Shown here: piece after piece, positions 47,780 through 60,400 of the stretch
Position numbering within the stretch: the stretch's first letter is position 1
Layout of the letters: every line of letters begins with the position of its first letter
Assembly (NCBI RefSeq): GCF_028389875.1
Contig: NC_084670.1
Location: forward strand, 14,169,383 to 14,233,382
Source: Rhea pennata
Lineage: Eukaryota > Chordata > Aves > Rheiformes > Rheidae
Direction of reading: 5' to 3'
DNA length: 64,000 bases
The notes under the pieces: model-generated
Database searches by the model: none
Seen by the model: only the letters and a program-made list of their open reading frames with translations
Told to the model about the DNA's origin: nothing
Translations under genes and position numbers: made by a program

Positions 47780-50700
47780 GCCTAACGTGTTTGCCAATTT
47801 TTAATGCACATCAATGTCTAAAACTTACTCTTTTTTGTCTCCAGGTTTTAAGGTGCTCTAGTTACAGTAACAGCTCCATTTGCATTTTAATGCATTAGTT
47901 CTACAGCACCTTGCCCATGATATATGTACCTATAAATCTATAACAAAAATAGTAATTATTCTCCACTTCTGATCATAAGCAAAATAGATTGAGTAAGCAA
48001 AATGTGTAGTGACTGTGAACGCTTTACTTCCAGTGAAGCAGGCAGTGGGGGGCAGATTGGTGGCTAGAATAAATTACAGCAATTACTGAGCTTGCTTGCC
48101 CAAGAAATTCAATGGAAGCTTGGGGTGGCATGTCTATTCATTCAGTCTTTACTGTGGTTTATAATGTTCTTTACTGATGGTAGTCTGTTTGTTGTTATTT
48201 ACTGCAACTTGCAAATTATGTTATAGAAGATAACAATAACAATTAAGAAGTTATAAGTCTTCCTTTCCATTAACAGGATATTAAGGGCTTTGCTTTAGAG
48301 TTATGTTAAAAAAAAGGTGGCTGGTGGTAGGTTAATCTAAAAACTTGATTTAGATCTGAACAAGCTGGGTTTATAATCTGGACAGATCCCTAGCAAATAT
48401 TCTCTGTACACTTCATGCTCTCTCTCAGCTGTCCCAGATATAATTTAAGGCTGCTTGCTAGCAATAACTTCTGTGGTTCTTCCAAAGCTGTAAGTGTTGG
48501 TCAGATTAGTGTGTACACTCAGTAAACTGTGTTAAAAGAAACAGGATTATGGCATGGAAAAGAACTCGAGGGCTTTTGTTGTCTGATGACATTCATTAGA
48601 AAGCTAATATTGTCTAGTGTGGTAAAGCTGACTGAAGCACTTTTAATTTTGTCTAGGGTGAGAGAAGTTAAGTCACAAATAATACTAAATCTTAATTTGT
48701 TTCCTACAAGCAAGTCCCATAGTTTTCCACTAAAGTGAATGAAGAGCAATTTTTGTTTTAGCCATCGAGTTCACAAAAATAGAAAATTAAGTCTGAGATC
48801 TGAATCAGATCCAGTTACATCTCATCTCACTGATTATGGTATAGTGTGGAGGTACCTGAACCAGTTCTGAGTTAGCTTAGATACTCACAGGAGCCTAATT
48901 GCAGCGGATGATTATATCTGGCCAGGTAGCACCTAAGTTTATCCATTATTGCAGAAACTGAAGGTGTCTGGATCTAAATCTGTGCCTCACTGAAATGCAC
49001 AAGAACTGTCACTTTTATCAGTAGAGACAAAATTTCTTTTCTGCTTCTCTTTTGATTTTTCTAGACTTAGTCTACAAAATAGTTTAAATTCATGTTAGCT
49101 TTTGTCAGTGTCTTGACTATTGTATATAGCACATAAACATAGTAATCAGAACATGACAGTAAGTTTTGTAACGCATAGTTACTTCCAGACACCAGCTCAC
49201 CTCATTAATTTAATCTGGGACAAACACAAAATAATTATCAAGAAAAGCAACTGAAACAATTGCTTTACTTCTCATAGAAAAAACAGTATATTATCCACTA
49301 TTTATTTTCAGTCAAAATAACTATCCTTAAAAGTTGTAATTAATTTAATTTCAAAAGCCTTCGGGTGTCAGAAGAACTGTAGACTTTTTTTTCAGTCAAA
49401 AGAAGTTTTTCATGCAGTATATGAGGAAACACTGAGTTGCAAATGCTTTGATTGTTTTTTCAGCGTTGGTAATTTTGTTATGCCTTTCCTCTCTCTTTTA
49501 TTAATTATACAAATATATTTTTTCTAATCTTCACAATGTTTAATGAAATCATAGTGCTACTTTCATTAAAGTGTTCAACATTGTCAAGATTGTAGTTGAA
49601 AATGAATTATTTTTCCAGCAGAATCTTTATTTTTTTCTGAGTCTTGAGTTTGTTCTGATCAGCAGGTAATGTAAACCAGTGAATGACTTCTTGCTTAATT
49701 TTGTACTTCAGAACTTTTGAGACTGTGTTGCAGAGGGAGGTGATGGACAAGCAATGCTGATTTGCTTGGCAGGTGCTGTATAAATCCTGAGCACAAAGCT
49801 GGTAGTGCTCCCTGACCTGTCAGAGCTCATGGTACTTTGCTTCTGGATCTCTTTTGAAATGAGATGAGTCAAACTGTCACCAAAATTAGCCTTGCCAAAA
49901 CTTAGTTCTTGAAACAAAGTTTCAAGGAAGTGAATGATTAGTGTTTTAGCCATAGATACTATAGTCAGAGAAGTGCAATGAGATGACTACTTAAGAATTG
50001 TCATGTGTGGCTAGAATCCAAAACAATATGAGAATAAGCATATTTGTTTAGGAGGATGATGTATGTGTAGATTGTGCCCAGTCTACACAGTGAAATGGAT
50101 TTATGGTCACAGTCCTGCTGCTTCTAAGGTGTTTGCATTTGTTTAATTCTACATACCTGACTAGTCCCAGTATGGATGAATGGCGCTAATCATGTATAAA
50201 GTTAAATATGTGATTTTCTTTTCCAGGGCCAGAGTCCTTGATAGATACTCTCCTTAGCTGTTAGGATCATAGTGTGTACATCAAAGTTAATTCTGTGAAT
50301 TATGACATCTTTACTTTGATAGTGTTCTGTTTACTGAATACAAACAGAATTATAAGCACCACATTAATTTAGCAAGCTTTATTGGGGTGTAGTGGAGCAT
50401 ACAGATTCAGTGGAATAAAGTTTTGCCAAGAGCATGCTGCTACAGTGCTATAACGTACTCCTAAAGAGATCCAAAATTTATCAAGGCATATGATTTATGA
50501 TGAATTGCTAATACAAATATACTCATCTTGTTAACCCGAAACCTCTCAGGACTTTTCATTTCTGAAATGAGTGATTTAGAGTTTGTAATTTAATCTGCAT
50601 ATGCCTAAATAAATGCTTCTTGAAAAATATGAGCAGCTGTCTATTGATGAAGTCATAATAGCTAAGTGCATACCTGTATTGCATTCATTCATTTATTTGT

Positions 50701-53020
50701 TTAAACAGTTCTTACCCAATGCTATACGTAAATCACATAGGTAAAATGCTGGCCACAGAGAAATCATTAGAAAGCATTCTATTTACTTTAAAAGATCAGA
50801 ACTTCACTGAATATATGTGTAAATATATACACACACACACCTCTATATAGACATCTTGCAAACTTGTGCACTTAGTGAGTGGACAGCAAATAGTGATTAA
50901 TATGACAAATGGATGGAAAAATCCCCCTGTAAAGCTAACACAATACTTTAGATAGCTCTTGATTTTAAATATTGAGCATTTAAATTCTAGAGTACCTTAT
51001 TAAAGACTGCTTGTTTTCAAGTGCCCCCACATTTGCTAGATGCCAGATAAAATATACTCACAGTGCAATCTTGACCTTTTGAAGTCAGTATTAATCTCTG
51101 AATTGAGAATTTTACCCATTCTGTCTGTCCCAGGGAACATACACACTTACGCACCAAAACTTGGTGTGAGAGTGAACTGCCTCTAGCTAAACTGAAGTGA
51201 AGCCGAACAAGCCCTAGAAAGAGAAAGCACAGGAAGGTGATACAATTTGTGCCACATGTGGCTTACAGATACAAGAGCGTGGATTTATTTGGGGTGATTA
51301 TCTATCTGACAGGGGAGTTGGTTTGTTTATTTTTCTTCTGCTTTTAATCTAGTCTGTTGTTACACTAACTATCATTGGGCATGGCTTCGAAAATCGAGTC
51401 TATCCAAAACTGTAATCTGCCTGCAAATTTACTTCACTGTTATATTTTAATTCATATTTTTGAAGTAGAATTACATATCCAATCATTCTTCTGTGCTAAA
51501 ATCATCCTCAGATGATTTTAGAGGCGTGCGACCCTGACTCTTCTTTTATGGTGTCCAGCATGGAACTGATCTTGGCTTCTGCACCTGCACAGTGATGGTG
51601 CACCTTTTTTGGCGCTTTCTTGCCCTGTTTCTTTTAAGGCACAGTAACCCGCTGCCATCTCTGCTATGACATCCTGGCACCAGTGCCACTCACCACCTCT
51701 CTTCTGCCTGCTTATATAATACAAAAAACATGCTGTAATCTACTACGACCTCCCTTTTAAGATTCTTGAAGATCTGGAGCATCTTTCAAACAGAGAGCCC
51801 ATGGCCTGGCTCATGTGGGTTTCTGCCTGGGACTTCCTTCTGATCCCCTCTTGAAGCTCCTTCTTACTTCTCTTCAAAAATGTGCAGTGCTCTCAGGTTT
51901 TTGCTACTCCTGTAACAGAGTACTGTCATGAGGGGAGGAAGGACCATAAAACTGGTCTAGGTGCATGCAGATCATGATCATCATTTTCTGTAAATAAGTA
52001 CAGATAGTGAGGGATCTGGTAGTGGGATGATAATCAAGCTACTTCTTTCTTTATGGGGAAACATTTCTCTCTGAGGAGTTGAGAGGGGGAGAGGAATTCA
52101 TATGAAATTAATGAATTTTTAAATAATTTGTATGATCAGTGATTCACAGAGGCACGTTTGTCCTGTGCCTGTGGTAGATTACCAGAGCCTAAACTGACAA
52201 TTCAAGTAACTCTGCATTGTGATAGGTCATTCCAGAAAATATGTTCTGAAAATATCAACATCAACTTTCCTATACAGAAAGACAGAAAGTCACTTTTTTC
52301 TTTTTTTTTTGATCCTTTCTGAAGTCTTAGTCCTTGGCTAAGGACGTGAATTTTTTTGGATAAATTTGGCCCCTAGGGCTGAATTCCCAACACAAATTGT
52401 TGATTTGGAGCATCTTGTGACAAGCAGAAGTGATGAAATAGATTGTTACATAAAGCTGCTCTTTTGGCTGTGACTTTAAGTCTGTCTTGTCATGAAACAG
52501 CTTGTTTTGGAAGCTATGTTCATATGAGCAGATTCTGACTTTAGTATGACAAATTCTGTGGGATTCAGAGCATAAACATGTTAAGTTTTGTTTCTGAAGT
52601 AGTGAAATGAACTTTCTGAAATCACGGACAGGAGGGAATTATTTCAGAGTGTGTTTTTATGTAGGAATAAATTATGATATGGAGAAATGTCTAATCTTTT
52701 TCATTCGTATTTTCAAACTTTTAGCCTGAGAAAAATACTTCCATGTTTAAATTTGGATTACAATTATTCTTGTTACTATCTTTCTCCATACATTTGTCTT
52801 ACTACTTTCATTCTAGTTTTACCTTCCCTCTAATACAGAAGATAGCCATCCCTTGTGTTTGGTTTGAAAAACATCAGCTATCTATTTCATGCAGTTAAAT
52901 TGGCCCTTTAACTCATATGCTTTTTTCACTATCTAGATAAATTTCTAGCAGCCTTTTTCTCATGCCATCGCTTCCCTTTCTAATTAGTTATTTTAACCGT
53001 CTCTCTCTGAATTCATCCCG
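47774..53020 (+). other. PTGFR: PTGFR intron 2, first part
   Basis: No exon is recognised. A short mixed (TA)n/(AC)n stretch lies at about 50813-50840 and a perfect 11-bp hairpin at 51496-51521. The segment GGCAGGTGCTGTATAAATCC at about 49771-49790 weakly recalls an old LINE tail but is too short to call. Short open frames show no family resemblance. Confidence 0.75.
51496..51521. repeat. Perfect hairpin, 11-bp stem and tetraloop
   Basis: CTAAAATCATC (51496-51506) and GATGATTTTAG (51511-51521) are exact reverse complements with a CTCA loop. It would form in the PTGFR pre-mRNA, since it lies in intron 2 on the sense strand. Confidence 0.75.
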
Positions 53021-53029
53021 ACTTTGTCT

Positions 53030-54220
53030 TGTCCTCGGATTATCTTGCGGAGTGAGGCTCAGTGGGGGGTTTGGGTGCACCTTGGTCTGATTTTAGCTTC
53101 TAGTTTGCCAAACTTGTGCCCCCGGCCGAGCGTGTGCGCCGACTGGGGAGACAAGCAGCGGGTTTTTACACGATGGCAGAGGTTGGCGGGTTGCGTGCGC
53201 TACGTGACGACGTCTTGGGCCACGTAGCAGCAGATCGCGTGAGGCGTTTCACCCGCGTTGCTGTCCAGGGCCGTCCCCTGGGCGTCTTTGCGTGCGTAGC
53301 CCTGTATGTGCACAGGGACAGCGTGCCGTGAATTTGTACCCGTGCTACCCGTGGGCTCTGTCCCTCCGCTCCCGTTTTCTGTATTCTTTTATTAGCTGTC
53401 TGCTTGGGTTTCCTTACGTCTGCGTGTGCAGCGAGGATCGTTTGTGTAGCTCATGGTTTTATTGTTCCTACAACAAAATAGTTACTAAAAAAAAAAAAAT
53501 CTATCGCTTGCCTCGTGCTCCCTGCCCGGTGATTTTCATAACTGGAGTGCTGCAACCGGGAAGGAAGAGGCCGCGTCCCCGGGTGCTGGCGGGCGCTTTG
53601 CCGGCGCAGCCCTGCGGCCGCGTGCAGGTACCCGGCGTTTCCCGGGGCCGCCGTGGGGACACGCGCTCGATCGCGGAGCCGCCGGCAAAACGTGGCGTCA
53701 GGCGAAGCTGCGGCCACTTGAGCCGCTGGTGTCTGCGCAGGCTCTGGGAACGGGGGGTTTCTTTTGAGCAGGAATGAGTTAGGTTTTCATTTCCAGTCAT
53801 CTGTTTCTGAAGAGTGAGAGAGAGTTGCTATTAAATACATTTATCTAGCTAACGCCACAGCTTTGAATCCCATTTTAAAAGTTACTAGTACAGGGAAAAA
53901 AATGTACTTTGTGTGTTTCTTCTTCATGATTCAGATTTTCAAAAAGATAATGAATGATAATTACTGTGGATTTCCTGGCTTTTGTCATCGAATCCATGCA
54001 ACGTTTTGCTAGTCTCTGAAGTATCTGAAACCTGTTGCTTGTTGACACCACATGAAGATGGAGCATGCTGTCTGATTAAAGAAAACGCCATTAATTGCTG
54101 GCCGCGACCCGTGGGCGGCAGGAGCGGTGACCTGCTGCAGGAGCCCCCGCCGTGGGGGACAGACGTCACGTTGTGTCTCTTGGGTCAGCGCGGTGTCGGG
54201 AGCCCACTTCTGCCACGGTG
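53030..54220 (+). promoter_or_regulatory. Intronic CpG-rich patch, possible alternative promoter or enhancer
   Basis: Three CpG-dense blocks (about 53,100-53,330, 53,510-53,760 and 54,095-54,210) stand out from the AT-rich intron. They carry CRE/ATF-like words (TACGTGACGACGTC at 53201-53214 and AGACGTCA at 54161-54168) and a fair donor, CAG|GTACCC, after 53627. Intragenic CpG islands often mark alternative or tissue-specific starts; here that is inference. The 161-residue open frame at 53292-53777 has no family resemblance and probably reflects low stop density. Confidence 0.45.
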
Positions 54221-54229
54221 GCTTTGATA

Positions 54230-56804
54230 AACGAACCAGTCCTGTAGGGAAAGGAGAAGGCTTTCTGCTAGCCAGAGGTCTGCTAGGTTCGGCTCTTTAG
54301 TCAAAACGCCGCTGCAGTAACGATCGTTGTCTGCTGTAGGTTGTTGTTGCTTCTTCAGGCCTTGCTCCCTCAGAGCAGGAGCAGATATTTGACGGAATAA
54401 AACGCTCCCTGAGCTCCTCTGGAAAAAAAAGGATTTCTTGTACGGGTTTGCTGATTTTCAAGCAACGCTGGAAGAAGGGCACTCGTTCTTCTGTATACGA
54501 TCGTCTTCTAATTGCCAGCCAAGTTTCTCAGTACATCCTTTCACACTGTGAAAATTCAATTCTTGCTGGAGTTCCTCTGAATGAACTTGTGATGTACTCA
54601 AGGTTATGTTGCTGAAATGTTACTGTGCCTATTATAATGGGCAAAAAGATATTTAAAAATAAATCTCTGATTTTAGGTGTTAATAAGATCCTGTGAGAGA
54701 AAACACTCGTTTTCATTGGAATTTTTGTTAGCCACAAGACTGAAATGTCTTTTTAGCTTAGTTTTCTGTGGAATAAGGTTTAAGCAGTGACTTAGACAAC
54801 GTGAGTGTGTTTTCCCTCTCAACAGATTTTTGGATCTATTAATTGATTTCAAACAGTTTCGGAGCAGTAATTAATTAATTTCTGTGTAATTTTTGTAAAA
54901 TATAGGGAGATGGGGTGAGTAGAGATTGAGAATTGACCATTTATGAATCTATTTTTAATGATTTTTCATTCTGTTGGGTAATTTTTAACTGAATAAAAAA
55001 AAATGTATGTCACCACAAAATTTCCCACTCCAGGGAAAGAATAGGCTTTTACGGAGAGAACAAAAAAATCTTAATTTGATGTGTTTAAAAATTCAGTTAA
55101 CCTATTCAAATGCATATATGTTATACTGGACATCCTTGGATTTTCATGCCTTTTAAAATATTGTTTATCTTTCTTTTACTTTGTATCTTAAGAGGAACAG
55201 GGGGAAAATTTCCACTAGCTTAGATGAGAAATGCAGAGACTGTCTTTTTAAGTATCCTCGAAAGAGGATGCCCACCTAAAATGATGCTGAATTTCACAGA
55301 TTCTGTTTTAGTGTTCAGAAGTAGTCTGCTCCTATTTTCATCTTTTAAAGTTTGTAAAGCTCTGACCGGTCTCAAGTCTTTCTGAGGAGCATGAATCATT
55401 GTTTAAAAATGTTTTTAAATGTGGCCAGGGCATAGTTTATCATAGACTGCTTATAAACTCGGTATTAAATGTGGTTATGCTTGTAAATCAAGTGTGTACC
55501 TCCTTCTCACAGAAGTCAGGGAGTTGAGTAGTTGAGATATTTTCTCACCAGTAGAGAGGTTCTGGAGAAGAAACGAATAGTGGGCTGCATATCGTCCTGC
55601 AGGACTGATGTGAGCCAGGGAAGGAAGAAGAGCTGGGACTGACAACTGCTCTCTACCAGAGGCTTTTGATAAAGCATAATTATAGTTTGTTATTTATGTT
55701 TGCTTGTGCTGTTTGGAAAAACTATAGGTATAGAGCTTTTCTGAAACCAGAGTGTGCTACCAGAATTTAAGGAAGTTGGCCTGTTTCCAAAGCAGGAACC
55801 AAAAAAGAGAAAATATAGAGAAGGTAGAATTCCTGCAATGTGAAAACATTGCACTTTCAAAACAATGTGGTCCTGTTTTTCTTTCAAAATTGCTTGTCAC
55901 TTGATTTTTAAATGTATATTATATATATAGACGATTAAAACAGAAGGGTCTAAGATTGAAAGAGAATATTTAATTTCATATAGTTATGACTTTCACAGAA
56001 AATTTTTTGTTTTTTAGTTTCAACGTTGGCACTCCAAAAGATCAAATTTTGAAATCTTCAGCTAAATTTGCCATCAGTACCTATCCTTACTTAGTCAACT
56101 GATACATTTCTTAAATTCTGTGTTTGATATTGAAAAATAAGTCTATATGATAAGATAAATTCCGATTTTGTTTAATATTCTATTGGCTTGTTCCTGTTTC
56201 CTAGGTATGACACTTGTTCAGGCCTTTCTTGCTTGAAAATATCATGTACTTCATAACCGTTTTTGGAAAATGTCACACAGTACATAATCATTTTTAGGTT
56301 GTTATTTTAAGAAAGATTTTTTTCCTGAGTATCAAAAGCCTTTAAATGGTAAATTTGTTGCTGAAAAGTCTCCTGGACAGATGCATTCTCATGAAGCAAT
56401 TCCAGAAACTCCTCTGTATTGACGAGCTGCAACCTGATAGACTTCAGTGTGCCGTATACCTTCATATATTCTGTGATATACTTATTATGCTATTATGGTG
56501 TTAATTCACAATCTTAGATTTTTTTTTTTTGTGGTGATGACAGATGTTTTCTAGCAGAAGTTCTTTTTCTCAATGGTAGTGTGTAATCGGCTCATATTTG
56601 AGAGCATTATTTAAATCCACTTTGGGTAAAATACGTTGTTTAGCCTTTAAGGCACCACTTGCTATGTAAAACTAGAAAGGCAGTGATAATTTTAAAATAG
56701 AGCAATTTTTCACTGATTCTAATTCTGATTTTCATTCTTATTTAATCTTTTAAGACCTAAATTTTACATTAAAATATTCATAAATTGTTGAATTGTATCT
56801 GGTT
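54230..56804 (+). other. PTGFR: PTGFR intron 2, middle part
   Basis: AT-rich intron with no recognisable exon, RNA gene or full-length repeat. A T-rich run is present at about 56519-56530. Confidence 0.7.
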
Positions 56805-56935
56805 ATTTGTATTATAAATTCCCTGAGGAGAGGTATCTGTTTAGTGTTTGTGTGTATAGTGCCCAGCAAAACAGGAGCATAGTCCCATGTTGGGTTCTAT
56901 AAATGCCACTCTTATAAATACTAATGATCAGCTAG
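56805..56935 (+). repeat. CR1/L3-type LINE 3'-end remnant
   Basis: The segment follows the known sauropsid CR1/L3 3' tail in order: ATTATAAATTCCCTGAGGAG, then TTTGTGTGTATAGTGCCCAGC, then GCATAGTCCCATGTTGG, then TTCTATAAATGCCAC and ATAAATACTAATGAT. These correspond to the family's 'TGTAAGCTC', 'TGTACAGCGCCTAGCA', 'GGGTCCTGGTCC', 'GGCGCTAC' and terminal 'AATA' blocks, which I know from general experience. The copy is diverged and so old. It supports a bird/reptile origin for the window. Confidence 0.7.
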
Positions 56936-57317
56936 CAGAGCATTGCAGAAATTGTCTAGAGCAGGAGTTATAGTGAGGTTTTAGTAATTGCAATTCATTC
57001 TTTTCATATTGGATAAAGCAGAATAGCTGGATGGGTGTATAATGACCCTGAGTGGTGCTGTGAGTAATATGCTTTCTCCTGCTAAAGGATTCCTCCTGTC
57101 TACTGCAGGCAGGTTAGGGAATGGCAGAGCAGTTTATAAGCTCTTTCTCAGGTCCTCTTTTTAGTGAGCAGCAGAAAAACCTTGTTCAGCAAAGCACAGG
57201 TTGAATGGTGTTGGAGTTGAGTTTCTGCCTGAAGAAGGCTGAAGATAAGCCTTTGCGTGAGTGGTGTCCTGGACTGAGTTTTCAAGAAAATTAAGCTTCA
57301 GTACTAAACTCATGGAA

Positions 57318-57415
57318 GCTGAGGATTACTTTGTCACTGGAGAAACAGAAGTCAATGATTTATCTCGAGTCCCCAGCCTGCTGCCCTAGACCTCTGTGCT
57401 GGCAGCGGCCACAAG
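57318..57415 (-). repeat. Possible MIR-like SINE fragment, minus orientation
   Basis: GGAGAAACAGAAGTCAATGA followed by a 'TTTATCTCGAGTCCCC' block recalls the reverse complement of the MIR core ('GGGGAAACTGAGGC...GTGACTTGCCCAAGGTC'). The match is loose and broken, so this is a weak call. Confidence 0.3.
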
Positions 57416-60400
57416 TAACCGAACTCATGACACATTTGCTCCACGGCCACCCCATAGCTGCAGAAACAAATGTGGGTATATACTGGACCTAGTGAATCCC
57501 TTTGTCTCTATGGGGAGCTGCAGACCCTGCTACGTTATGGCATGGAGAGGCATTAAAACAGAGGAAGAAGCAAGAAGGAGATAAGGCAGCAAGGACCATG
57601 TAGGTGATAGCAATTTGTTTTAGGATTTACAGTTTCATTAGTGATTTAGAAATAAATACGAATACACTTAATAGTCATTTAGGTTTACCAGGAACATGAG
57701 TTTGCAGAAGTAATGAGAAATAAATCACTCTTAAACGGTGATTTGCCTTTTCCTTTCTCTCTTGCACCTGAAAGGTTGTCCAGCTGCACAGCAAGCAATC
57801 CCTTTTAGAGTTTACAGTGATTAATTTGTTTGCCAACATTTTTTTTTTAAAAAAGTTGCAAATGATATATTCCAACTTGGCAAATATTGATTTGTTAACC
57901 CTATTTTTTCAGTTTATAGTTTTTCAGTGCGCTTCAGAATGATTTATAAAGTAAGCCTTTTTTATAAAGGTGAATATTTTACAACATTAAAAGGAACAAA
58001 GCACATTTTGCTTTCCCTCAGGCCAGATCAGCAGATACCGCAAATCTCTGTTGCTTCCAAGTCACCAGTGATTGCACTCAACATTTAAAATGATCTTTTC
58101 CCTCCACTTGCTAAACATAAATAGGTGTAAAACATAATTACAAATAAACATTTTTTCCCCATAATTTCTCAGACTATTAAACTGAAGACTGGCTCCTTCA
58201 GTAGAAAATACGTTCTTCACTGTTTTGTGAAGAACAGGCATTACTTGATGTCTTGCAGGCATGGCCACACATCAATGCTGTCTGCATTTCTGAATTCTAG
58301 AAGAGCCTTGAAAACACCAATATATATCATGACTGACTCATTATGAAATTCTTTCCCCTTCCTTGTGCACTCCTAATACGTATGCATATCTGTGGTTTCG
58401 GTGGTTCTTGCCTGAAAGCCTGTGTGTATGTAGCATTCCTGCGAAATTGAGGAGCAATCTGTGCAAGGAGTCCTTGCAGAATTCTGCCTAATCTAACAGA
58501 TCTGGGAGAATAGCAAGAACGGCCAAACAAGAATGGTGTTCCTTATTGAATTGCACTTCCTTGCTCTCGAAGTAGGTAGCAGGTTTGCCTCTGGTTGGGG
58601 GGTGTTGAATTGGGTTGGTGTGTCTTTCCTCAGACTTTCGAGTCTTGCAGAGTATTTATGCCTTTAGAAATAAAGCAGCATGAACATGGTGACGTTTGAA
58701 ATGACAGTCCACTTCTAAGCTTCTGTTTTGATCCTCTGCATAATAGTAATTAAATGCTGAATTCATTCTATAATTTTTGACCTTTGCAGCCACTGTTTTC
58801 CTCCAGGTTGTCTCTGTGTTGTCTCTTTTCTGTATTCTCTCACTTCTTTTCTCCTCCCTGCCCCAGTTTTATGTGGTTTGTGTTCTTTTTCTAGGTATTT
58901 ATAGATTAACTGCATTCCTAGTGAAAGAAGTTTTATAGCTTCTAAATCAATGAGAATCTTTGTTTAACCATTAAAAATATGATTGTTTTCTAATTGAGTA
59001 TAAAAAAACTGAAAAAAAAGCAAAGGAATAAAAGAGGAAATGATAGCCCATTTTCAGGGTCTGAAGCTTTTCCCAGCTGACTCTAATGGAAGAATGAATG
59101 GGCCCTAAACACATATAGTTCTTATATCCCTAAATGATTACTTTGTTGGATTGTATTTCTCACAACAGTCCTTATTATGTAGTATTAGAAATGATCTATT
59201 ATTTTCTAGGCCAAAGAGATTTAGCAGCTATACTATAAAGTTTCTCTCAGCATTTCTGGATAATGAATATTTTCATTTCATCTATAAAATGTATTTTTTG
59301 TACAAGAGATTTTTGCTATATGTCTTATCGTTATGCAGCATCATGTTTTCTGCATTGTGGAAGCAGACTTTTTCTGAACTTTAAAACATGTAGCTCAAGA
59401 TGCAGCTAGTTTATTTGACTTCGATATGGGCACTATCTTTTCATTATGAAGCAAGTCATCTTCTGTTTTCAGGTCTAAAAGTCTTCTATATCCATATATC
59501 CATTCTACTTTTACTTCAAATAACCTAATCAGTTAGACTGTAAGAGTAATTACGTTGTCAGCTAGTTTAACCAAAGTATTCCTAATTTTCAGGGGGGGGC
59601 TTCAAGGAAGGAAAAAGGACTGTCAATCCAAGATGAAAATACTTGGATTCTGTTGGAGGAACAAAGAGAGGTCACCAGGAATATTTTGTTCAAGATCAAA
59701 CAGAATTTATTTTACTGCAAAATACATACAGATAGGTATACTCCAGGGGAGAAAGAATAGGAGGTAAAAGCCACACTTTCAGTTAAAGTTTGCAGTCTTG
59801 TGCACACACAAAAATATTTTTTTTTGTGACTTCATAGTTGCGTTCCTGCCTCATATGATAATGCCAAAGGCAGTTAGTAAAATATAAATAGGGATTGTAA
59901 TGTCTTGACACATTACATTTTTTTCCTGAGGAATTTTGATAAATTCTTATATACATAAAAATCTCATTTCAAATGACATATTTCTGAATGTTTGTTCAGA
60001 AAGTATGTTGCCATGTATTAGTATTTTGCATAAAGCTGTAAAATCACAGATGGTGAACATGTCATGCTGCCTCTAATAGCACGGTAATAGAATGCAGCAG
60101 TGTAGGTTAGGTCCTCTGCAGACCTGGGCCTGCCTGAGAAGAGCAGAAAGCTCAGAACAGTGGAGTGGTGTCAGTCGGAAGTGATTATACTGCTAATTCA
60201 GCTGTAGCTGAACTGCTGTATAGCAAATACCCGCCGAGCCTTAATTTAATAAAATAGCTATAAAGCTACTTTGTATACTTTATATACTCCTCTACTGCAG
60301 TCTCTTTTCTGCTGTTCAGGTTGATGTCCTGCCAGATCTGTCCTACAAATTTTGAAGGGTGATCAGATACCTTCAAACCTTTGATCTTGCCAAAATGAGG

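Noticed and set aside
53292..53777. 161-codon open frame in the intronic CpG patch
   Set aside because: It crosses a poly-A tract, has no family resemblance and overlaps minus-strand frames; low stop density explains it.
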